The notes under the pieces were generated by a model. That model searched no databases and was not told the DNA's origin. It saw nothing but the letters and a program-made list of their open reading frames with translations. From the NCBI GenBank assembly GCA_022865545.1, contig JALHTA010000300.1:1-11872 (forward strand): a stretch of DNA of 11,872 nucleotides, given 5' to 3'. The translations under genes and the position numbers were made by a program. Of this stretch, positions 6,441 to 11,872 are shown piece after piece (positions within the stretch are counted from its first letter, which is position 1; the number at the start of each line of letters is the position of its first letter). The stretch comes from Actinomycetota bacterium (GTDB taxonomy: Bacteria > Actinomycetota > Humimicrobiia > Humimicrobiales > Humimicrobiaceae).

Positions 6441-6907
6441 GCAATATTTGTGGAGTGGCAGGCAGCGCATGACCTGACCTCATGAAATCCTTTCCAGCTT
6501 TTATCAGATATTATATATGCCCAGTTTACCTCCTGACCATTATCATCATTTTGGATTGCCCATAGATTTCCCCGGATAACTGCAGCAGGATCTACAGCGG
6601 ATGTCTCTGGGTCATCAACAGATTCCAAAGTATCCCCCTTCTCAGGTATTTTGCCTAATATATCCGGGTCACTTACCTGACAGGGACCTGTATCAATACA
6701 AACAGCATTAGTGTAGCTTTCTGGTACACCGACAGCTTGCTTCTGCCTGACATGATTCTTTCTTAAGGTATTAAGGGCTTCTTCCAGCACACTACCGCCA
6801 TCGCAACCTTTAAACTCTCCACAATTCTGGAATATGAGGGCATTACCCCGCTCCTTTGCTATACCGTAAAATTTCTCTGTATTACCGCATTCTAGACATT
6901 TATACAT
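6431..6907 (-). CDS. Uncharacterised protein with terminal CxxC pairs (split zinc ribbon?)
   Basis: This 158-residue protein is not recognised beyond its ends. The N-terminus, YKCLECGNTEKFYG (2-15), looks like one knuckle of a zinc ribbon. The C-terminus, CAACHSTNI (147-155), supplies a second CxxC with the usual Ser and Ile after it. I infer that the two knuckles close one zinc ribbon around the intervening 140 residues. That middle part has four further cysteines (29, 35, 70, 76), an acidic, proline-containing stretch (about 78-107) and a strand-rich part (NLWAIQND, about 114-121). There is no signal peptide or membrane helix, so the CxxCH string is unlikely to bind haem. The ATG at 6905-6907 has a strong AAGGGGG site 5 bases upstream. 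It is the first gene of the minus-strand island, 89 bases before the next. Confidence 0.6.
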   Translation of the reverse strand: MYKCLECGNTEKFYGIAKERGNALIFQNCGEFKGCDGGSVLEEALNTLRKNHVRQKQAVGVPESYTNAVCIDTGPCQVSDPDILGKIPEKGDTLESVDDPETSAVDPAAVIRGNLWAIQNDDNGQEVNWAYIISDKSWKGFHEVRSCAACHSTNIANI

Positions 6908-6950
6908 CTTACCCCCTTAAGAGTTGATTGGTTAGAGTCGAAAGCTCTCA

Positions 6951-6970
6951 GTTATTATAGGTTATTATAG
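6951..6970 (-). promoter_or_regulatory. Tandem 10-base repeat carrying two minus-strand TATAAT boxes
   Basis: GTTATTATAG occurs twice in direct succession (6951-6960 and 6961-6970). Read on the minus strand each copy contains a perfect TATAAT, so two -10 boxes one helical turn apart precede the zinc-ribbon-like gene. The upstream copy has a TTGTTT 16 bases before it as a possible -35. Confidence 0.45.
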
Positions 6971-7074
6971 TATATTACAAGTTAAAAACAATACAAAATG
7001 ATAAAATCATAATAGAAGATTATATTGTAATATTAATTAATAGTTTAATGTACAGATATACGATAAGTATATAT

Positions 7075-7127
7075 AGCAGAATGTTGACTAATAAAAATCA
7101 CTTTGCTAATATTCATAAAATTCTGCT
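7075..7127. repeat. Inverted repeat enclosing the plus-strand promoter
   Basis: AGCAGAAT (7075-7082) and ATTCTGCT (7120-7127) are perfect 8-base inverted arms separated by 37 bases, and A/T flanks extend the symmetry slightly. They frame the promoter described below, an arrangement seen when a repressor binds two half-sites around a promoter; there is no direct evidence for a regulator here. Confidence 0.4.
7084..7112 (+). promoter_or_regulatory. Promoter for the 86-residue protein gene
   Basis: TTGACT (7084-7089) and TAATAT (7107-7112) are exactly 17 bases apart, a good housekeeping-type promoter. The -10 is preceded by TG-n (TGCTAATAT, 7104-7112), and the same nine bases recur at 7124-7132, 20 bases further on, giving a possible second -10. 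It should drive the 86-residue protein gene and perhaps the thioredoxin and DUF72 genes after it. Confidence 0.6.
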
Positions 7128-7166
7128 AATATATATTTATTAAATTAAATAAAGGAGCAGCACTAT

Positions 7167-7427
7167 ATGGTTCACATGCAAGTCCAAAAAGATCAGGTAA
7201 ACGTAAGGATAAAAACTGAATCAGCCGTCATCACTGGAATTGTGCATACTATGGTAAACGGAAGGCTAAGCGACTATATAACTTCTCATGTAGGTAAATT
7301 TATTCCTGTTACCGATGCTGAAGTAATGTATCTTGAAAAGTCGCTGAAGAATCTTGAAGAAAAAGGAGTGAAGCGAGAAGTCGTATTTGTAAATGTAGAA
7401 AAAATAGAAATGATTGAATATTTATAA
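7167..7427 (+). CDS. Conserved-looking small protein (DUF6812-like)
   Basis: This 86-residue cytoplasmic protein has a strand-rich N-terminal half (VNVRIKTESAVITGIVH, 11-27), then GRLSDYITSHVGKFIPVTDA (32-51), a Lys/Glu helix (about 55-69) and a closing strand EVVFVNVEKIEMIEYL (71-86). The phrases GRLSDYI and FIPVTDAEV recall a family of small bacterial proteins of unknown function that I believe is DUF6812; this comes from memory and is not certain. The compact fold suggests a ligand- or nucleic-acid-binding barrel, but nothing catalytic is visible. The ATG at 7167 follows AAAGGAG (7151-7157) with 9-base spacing. It has its own promoter and lies 58 bases upstream of the thioredoxin start, so read-through into that gene is plausible. 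Confidence 0.6.
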   Translation: MVHMQVQKDQVNVRIKTESAVITGIVHTMVNGRLSDYITSHVGKFIPVTDAEVMYLEKSLKNLEEKGVKREVVFVNVEKIEMIEYL

Positions 7428-7485
7428 GTTTTTTGCTTTATTATACTTATAGCTTTTTAAATTAATGGTCATAGAAAGGAAGATC

Positions 7486-7815
7486 ATGTCCGATAATATT
7501 GTGCAATTGACAGATGATAATTTCGAAACTGAGGTAATAAAATCAAGTGCACCCGTGCTTGTTGATTTTTGGGCGGTTTGGTGCGGTCCCTGTAAGATGA
7601 TAGCACCCGAGCTGGAAAAGCTTGCTGGAGAAAAAAGCAGTGATGTTTTAAAGATCGGTAAGTTAAATGTTGATGAAAGCAGGGATACTGCCATTAAATA
7701 TGGTATAAGCAGCATACCTACACTGCTTCTATTCAAAGACGGCGAAGTAGCTAAAAAACTTGTAGGCGCCATGGGAAAAGACAGGATATTAGATGAGATC
7801 GGAGAATTCATTTAA
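7486..7815 (+). CDS. trxA: Thioredoxin
   Basis: This is a 109-residue thioredoxin, the usual length for the family. The redox site WCGPC is at 32-36 (C33 and C36), within [13 protein letters not shown], and the cis-proline P78 sits in [21 protein letters not shown] (84-96) is the usual penultimate strand region. It would reduce cytoplasmic protein disulfides using electrons from thioredoxin reductase, whose gene is not in the window. The frame opens earlier at 7465, but the ATG at 7486 is chosen because AAAGGA lies 6 bases upstream of it and because [13 protein letters not shown] is the normal thioredoxin N-terminus. The DUF72 gene starts 3 bases after the stop, so the two are surely co-transcribed. 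Confidence 0.96.
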   Translation: MSDNIVQLTDDNFETEVIKSSAPVLVDFWAVWCGPCKMIAPELEKLAGEKSSDVLKIGKLNVDESRDTAIKYGISSIPTLLLFKDGEVAKKLVGAMGKDRILDEIGEFI

Positions 7816-7818
7816 TTA

Positions 7819-8595
7819 ATGACTCAATTATTATTAGGTACTTCAGGGTATAGCTATTCCGACTGGATCGGACCTTTTTACCCTGAAGGACTGGGTAAAA
7901 GTGAGCAACTTTCTTTCTACAGCACATTTTTTAATACAGTGGAGATAAATTTCACATATTATAAGATACCAAGTCCCCATATATTTGACCGTATGGCAGT
8001 AAAGGTTGCCGATGACTTTATTTTTTCAGTAAAAACACACAGCAGTATGACGCATACCCGGGATTGTCCCATAGATGATTATAAGCGCTATATTGATGCC
8101 CTGACACCACTTAAGGACTCAGGAAAACTAGGGGTAGTACTAATGCAGTTTCCCTGGGGTTTTAAGATATCTGCATCAAATATGGATTATCTGGCCAGTT
8201 TAAGGGATAAGCTGGGAGATCTCGAGCTATGCGCAGAATTCAGGCACAATAGCTGGCTCACGGACGAGGTCTATGATTTCTTAAGGTCAAGTGCTATTGG
8301 ATTCTGCAATGTCGATCAGCCCCGTCTAAAGACACTTCTTCCTCCAACAGATATAAATACTACTGACTCCGGTTATATAAGGTTTCACGGGCAGAATGCC
8401 GCCAATTGGTGGAAGCCCGCAGAAGCCTATATGCGCTATGATCATATGTACAGCCAGGACGAGCTAATACCATGGATACCGCGTATAAAAAAGCTCTCCA
8501 CATCTACTAAAAAATCCTACATATATTTCAATAATCACTATAAGGCGCAGGCGGTAAAGTCAGTAAATCTACTGCAGGATCTCCTGAAAGCTTAG
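7819..8595 (+). CDS. DUF72 (YecE-like) family protein
   Basis: This 258-residue cytoplasmic protein has the full set of DUF72 motifs: GTSGYSYSDW (7-16), FNTVEINFTYY (38-48), FIFSVKTH (67-74), EFRHNSW (140-146), YIRFHGQN (186-193) and YIYFNNHYKAQAVKS (234-248). Members have a TIM-barrel-like fold with conserved polar residues on one face, suggesting an enzyme, but no reaction has been assigned to my knowledge. The length is normal. The ATG at 7819 is only 3 bases after the thioredoxin stop. The nearest purine-rich site, GGAGA (7800-7804), is 14 bases away inside trxA, so translation probably depends on coupling. The pairing with thioredoxin may point to a redox link or may be simple operon packing. 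Confidence 0.92.
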   Translation: MTQLLLGTSGYSYSDWIGPFYPEGLGKSEQLSFYSTFFNTVEINFTYYKIPSPHIFDRMAVKVADDFIFSVKTHSSMTHTRDCPIDDYKRYIDALTPLKDSGKLGVVLMQFPWGFKISASNMDYLASLRDKLGDLELCAEFRHNSWLTDEVYDFLRSSAIGFCNVDQPRLKTLLPPTDINTTDSGYIRFHGQNAANWWKPAEAYMRYDHMYSQDELIPWIPRIKKLSTSTKKSYIYFNNHYKAQAVKSVNLLQDLLKA

Positions 8596-8619
8596 GACAG
8601 ACTCCTGGCCATATTCTAC

Positions 8620-8648
8620 TTCACAAAATCAGTCTAATTATATAGAAT
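8620..8648 (+). promoter_or_regulatory. Promoter upstream of ileS
   Basis: TTCACA (8620-8625) and TAGAAT (8643-8648) are 17 bases apart, and each matches the consensus at five of six positions. This predicts a leader of about 65-70 bases before the ileS ATG. No T-box antiterminator motif or terminator hairpin is visible in that leader, only a short AACC/GGTT pairing at about 8676-8693. Confidence 0.5.
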
Positions 8649-8722
8649 CTATAGGATAGTTTTAGCAAAAAGTGATAACCTCCATCAGTGGGTTTACATA
8701 AGAAGCAATCAGACAGGTATAT

Positions 8723-11700
8723 ATGTTTAAAAAAGTAGACAGCAAAGTAAACCTTGTAAAGCTTGAGGAGAAGACCTTAAGCTTCTGGAACAAGAATAAA
8801 ATATTTGAAAAGAGCCTCAAAAAAACCGAAGGCGGCAAAAAATTCGTATTCTATGAAGGTCCGCCCACTGCTAATGGGGCACCCGGGGTGCATCATGTGC
8901 TTTCAAGGGTATACAAGGATATCTTTCCAAGATTTAAGACAATGAAGGGTTATTATGTATCCCGAAAGGCAGGATGGGATACACATGGATTGCCTGTAGA
9001 GCTTGAGATAGAGAAAAAGCTCGGGATAAATTCCAAAGATGAAATAGAAAAAATAGGCATAGAGAAGTTTAACCGCCTCTGCAGGGAAAGCGTGATGAAA
9101 TATGAAGAGGAGTGGAAAAAGCTTACCGGGAGGATCGGTTTCTGGCTTGATATGGACAATGCCTATTTTACATTCAAGAATGAATATATAGAGACAGTAT
9201 GGTGGATACTGAAAAATATCTGGGACAGGGACCTCCTTTATGAGGGACATAAGATAGTGCCATATTGTCCGAGATGCGGAACACCGCTGTCCTCCCATGA
9301 GACCGCACAGGGGTATAAGGAAATTGAGGATTATTCGGCGATAGTAAAGTTTGAACTGGCCGGCCGCAAAAACACATATCTACTGGTATGGACAACGACT
9401 CCCTGGACCCTTATATCAAATGTCGCAGCTGCAGTAAGTGCAGGCTCCACCTATACGGAAGTCGAATATGAGGGCCAGAACCTGATATTTGTAAAGGACC
9501 TTGCAGGCACCCTTTTTGGAGAGGATCGTCCGTGCAAGCAAATAGCAGAATACAAGGGATCCGAGCTCGTGGGTACCGCATATAAGCCGGTTTATGATTA
9601 TGCTGATGGCAACGGGAAAGCATTCCATATAATAAGCGGAGATTTTGTATCGACTGGCGAGGGAACAGGAATAGTCCATATAGCTCCTGCATTCGGTGAA
9701 GACGATATGAAAGTCGGAAAACAAAACGGGCTTCCCGTAGTTCAGATGGTAAACCAGCAAGGGCAATTCCTGGACAGTGTAGAAAAGTTTTCTGGAATGA
9801 ACATTGAGGATGCAAATCCAAAGATAGTGTCTGACCTTAAAGAAAGGGGACTTGTCTTTGAGATAAAGAAATTTAAGCACAGTTATCCATTCTGCTGGAG
9901 ATGCGATACAAGACTTATATATTATGCCAAGAAAAGCTGGTATATAGCCACTACAAAAATAAAGGATGACCTTCTTGCTTCAAATGAAGAGGTCAAGTGG
10001 TATCCCGCTCACATAAAACACGGAAGGTTTGGAAACTGGCTGGAGAACAATGTCGACTGGGCTCTAACACGCGAGCGTTACTGGGGGACACCACTGCCGA
10101 TATGGGAGGATGAAGACGGCCACAAACTATGTATAGGAAGCAAAGCCGACCTTGCGAAGTATGGCAAGGATATTCCGGCCGATCTTGACCTTCATAGACC
10201 CTATGTTGACAATATTACGCTTACCTGCCCTGAGTGCGGAAAAGATATGAAAAGAGTAAAAGATGTAATAGATGTGTGGTTTGACTCAGGCGCTATGCCC
10301 TATTCACAGCACCACTATCCATTTGAAAATAAAGAGATATTTGAAGAAAATTATCCGGCTGACTTTATATGCGAGGCCATAGACCAGACCAGGGGATGGT
10401 TCTATACGATGCTTGCAAGATCGACACTGCTGAATAAGAAGTCCAGCTTTAAAAATGTACTCGTACTTGGCCTGATAAATGATGAGAAGGGCCAGAAGAT
10501 GTCAAAATCCAAGGGCAATGTTGTAAAGCCCTGGGATATACTGAACAATCAGGGAGCCGACGCGCTCAGGTGGTATTTCTTCACAGGCGTATCACCCTGG
10601 ACACCAAAAAACTTCTCTGAAAAATTAATAGATGAAGTTATAAGGAAATTCATACTGACTCTCTGGAACACTTATTCATTCTTTGTAATATATGCAAAGA
10701 TAGATAAATTCAATCCCTATGAGCATGATCTACCAGTAGCAGAGCGTGAAGAAATAGACCGCTGGATAGTCTCAGAGCTTAACAGGACCATAAAAGAAGT
10801 GGATAGGCTGCTGGAAGACTTTAATGTCACTGATAGCGGGAGGATGATACAGGATTTTGTAGATATGTTGTCAAACTGGTATGTCAGGCGGAGCAGGAGG
10901 AGATTCTGGAAAAGTGAAGAGGATAAAGATAAGATAAGCGCATACCTTACACTTTATGAATGCCTGGTAACTGTGACAAAATTATTGGCGCCATATATAC
11001 CGTTTATAAGCGAGGTCCTCTACCAGAACCTTGTCGTAAACCTTGGCAAGGGCGTAGAAAGCGTACATCTTGAGGATTTCCCCGCAGCAGATGGGACCCT
11101 GATAGACAAAGACCTTAGCTTTAAGATGAATAATGCAAGAAAGATAGTAGGGCTCGGAAGGGCTGTAAGAAGTAAAATAAATATAAAAACAAGACAGCCC
11201 GTACAGAAAGTTTCAATATACTTTAATGGAAATGAAAAAGTCAGGGAAGCTATAAACCATTTTGAATCTATTATATTGTCAGAGCTAAATGCAAAAGAGA
11301 TAGAGTTTACAGAAGAGCTTGCAGAGCTCGTATCCTATGATATCAAGCCGAATCTCGCAGCAGTAGGTAAAAAATATGGTTCTATGATACCAGGTATCAG
11401 GAAAGCCCTACAGGAAGCAGATTCAGTCCAGATAGCACTTAAGGTAAAGAATAAAAAGACAGTTAGACTGGATATAGACGGAAAGAAATTAGAGCTTGAA
11501 CCGGAAGAGATACTTGTAGGGATAAAGAATAAGGAAGGGTTAGGAGTTGAGACAGATGGCGAGTTTACTGTAGGTCTTCAAACTGAGATCTCAGGAGAGC
11601 TTGCAGCCGAAGGTTTCGCACGCGAGCTTATCCACCATATACAGAATCTCCGTAAGGAAGCAGGCTTTGAGATAGAGAATACGATAAATGTATCCATAGA

Positions 11701-11872
11701 GGCTCCAGTAGCCCAGCAGGAAACGATTGATAAATTTAATAAATATATATCAAAGGAAACTCTGTCAGGCAGTATTGGCAAGGATTTTGACACCGGGATG
11801 TTTGTAAAAGAGGTAAAAGTAAACGGAACCAGATTAAAAATTGGAATCAAAGTAGTTGGGAGCATAGTATAA
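8723..11872 (+). CDS. ileS: Isoleucyl-tRNA synthetase, type 2 (eukaryote-like)
   Basis: This complete 1049-residue class I synthetase charges tRNA-Ile with isoleucine; its TAA is the last codon of the window. The N-terminal catalytic part carries GPPTANGAPGVHHV (46-59), where the HIGH signature is replaced by G55-V56-H57-H58, and KMSKS is intact at 592-596. The editing domain is present, with WTTTPWT (223-229) and GTGIVHIAPAFGEDD (314-328), so valyl-tRNA proofreading is expected. CxxC pairs at 182/185, 391/394 and 502/505 could bind zinc. Sequence style and length mark type 2, the eukaryote-like form often linked to mupirocin tolerance, and the C-terminus lacks the Cys-rich zinc module of the common bacterial type 1. 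The ATG at 8723 has only a weak AGG about 6 bases upstream. The gene stands alone behind its own promoter. Confidence 0.97.
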   Translation: MFKKVDSKVNLVKLEEKTLSFWNKNKIFEKSLKKTEGGKKFVFYEGPPTANGAPGVHHVLSRVYKDIFPRFKTMKGYYVSRKAGWDTHGLPVELEIEKKLGINSKDEIEKIGIEKFNRLCRESVMKYEEEWKKLTGRIGFWLDMDNAYFTFKNEYIETVWWILKNIWDRDLLYEGHKIVPYCPRCGTPLSSHETAQGYKEIEDYSAIVKFELAGRKNTYLLVWTTTPWTLISNVAAAVSAGSTYTEVEYEGQNLIFVKDLAGTLFGEDRPCKQIAEYKGSELVGTAYKPVYDYADGNGKAFHIISGDFVSTGEGTGIVHIAPAFGEDDMKVGKQNGLPVVQMVNQQGQFLDSVEKFSGMNIEDANPKIVSDLKERGLVFEIKKFKHSYPFCWRCDTRLIYYAKKSWYIATTKIKDDLLASNEEVKWYPAHIKHGRFGNWLENNVDWALTRERYWGTPLPIWEDEDGHKLCIGSKADLAKYGKDIPADLDLHRPYVDNITLTCPECGKDMKRVKDVIDVWFDSGAMPYSQHHYPFENKEIFEENYPADFICEAIDQTRGWFYTMLARSTLLNKKSSFKNVLVLGLINDEKGQKMSKSKGNVVKPWDILNNQGADALRWYFFTGVSPWTPKNFSEKLIDEVIRKFILTLWNTYSFFVIYAKIDKFNPYEHDLPVAEREEIDRWIVSELNRTIKEVDRLLEDFNVTDSGRMIQDFVDMLSNWYVRRSRRRFWKSEEDKDKISAYLTLYECLVTVTKLLAPYIPFISEVLYQNLVVNLGKGVESVHLEDFPAADGTLIDKDLSFKMNNARKIVGLGRAVRSKINIKTRQPVQKVSIYFNGNEKVREAINHFESIILSELNAKEIEFTEELAELVSYDIKPNLAAVGKKYGSMIPGIRKALQEADSVQIALKVKNKKTVRLDIDGKKLELEPEEILVGIKNKEGLGVETDGEFTVGLQTEISGELAAEGFARELIHHIQNLRKEAGFEIENTINVSIEAPVAQQETIDKFNKYISKETLSGSIGKDFDTGMFVKEVKVNGTRLKIGIKVVGSIV

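Larger units (their letters stand above)
6908..7166. other. AT-rich divergent regulatory gap
   Basis: These 259 bases separate the minus-strand island from the plus-strand 86-residue protein gene. I find no credible gene or tRNA. They hold the minus-strand leader of the zinc-ribbon-like gene, including a small hairpin (AGAG and CTCT arms at about 6933-6947), a tandem 10-base repeat with TATAAT boxes, and a well-formed plus-strand promoter within an inverted repeat. Each of these is listed separately. Confidence 0.6.

Noticed and set aside
6448..6467. CxxCH haem-c binding site at the end of the 158-residue protein
   Set aside because: There is no signal peptide or membrane anchor, and the pair is better explained as a zinc knuckle matching the N-terminal CxxC.
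6342..6470. N-terminal extension of the DUF5678-like protein to 106 residues
   Set aside because: It overlaps the preceding gene, has no ribosome site and has no family character; the ATG at 6339-6341 has a good site.
6932..6948. Possible tRNA or structured RNA around the AGAG/CTCT hairpin
   Set aside because: It is a single short stem with no cloverleaf, anticodon arm or CCA end; it is simply leader sequence.
8596..8722. T-box riboswitch before ileS
   Set aside because: The leader is only about 70 bases after the likely promoter. It lacks the conserved T-box sequence and has no terminator/antiterminator pair.
9416..9880. Long open frames antisense to ileS, such as a 154-residue frame
   Set aside because: They lie wholly inside a conserved synthetase gene, have Cys/Tyr/Leu-rich composition without motifs, and lack ribosome sites.
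1..11872. CRISPR array, insertion sequence or prophage
   Set aside because: I saw no regularly spaced repeats, transposase, integrase or phage structural gene on either strand.

Overview
This window (about 11.9 kb, roughly 40% GC by eye) is ordinary bacterial chromosome, with dense housekeeping genes around a small accessory island. The DNA favours ATA for Ile and AGA/AGG for Arg. It has Shine-Dalgarno sites of the AAAGGAGG type, and its envelope genes (YtxH, UppP) are bacterial. I read it as an uncultured bacterial lineage, possibly monoderm: a DUF948/YtxH-like pair, a eukaryote-like type 2 isoleucyl-tRNA synthetase and a short-form nucleotidyltransferase fit lineages such as deep Actinobacteriota or Omnitrophota. 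The phylum cannot be settled from this sequence alone.

Layout. (a) 1-3445, plus strand: the tail of a probable DUF948 (YtxG-like) membrane protein, a YtxH-family protein, then the paired metallopeptidase genes tldD and tldE/pmbA, closely spaced and probably one or two transcripts. (b) 3486-5622: a small multi-drug-export family membrane protein on the minus strand, divergent from uppP, which is followed by a short glucose-1-phosphate thymidylyltransferase (rmlA type). These two plus-strand genes concern the undecaprenyl-phosphate carrier and an activated sugar, so they suggest envelope glycan supply. (c) 5623-5744: a hairpin-rich gap. (d) 5745-6907, minus strand: an accessory island with a protein that carries CxxC pairs at both ends, a 63-residue DUF5678/HicB-like protein and a retropepsin-like aspartic protease. 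The last two are translationally coupled behind what looks like their own extended -10 promoter. (e) 6908-7166: an AT-rich divergent regulatory region with a clear plus-strand promoter, repeats and an inverted repeat. (f) 7167-8595, plus strand: an 86-residue conserved-looking protein, thioredoxin and a DUF72 (YecE-like) protein. (g) 8723-11872: a complete ileS whose stop codon ends the window, with its own probable promoter.

The most notable points are the IleRS with the swapped signature motif G-V-H-H in place of H-I-G-H, and the small protein plus retropepsin pair, which looks like a compact, poorly understood two-gene module. The remaining genes are recognisable families in plausible neighbourhoods.
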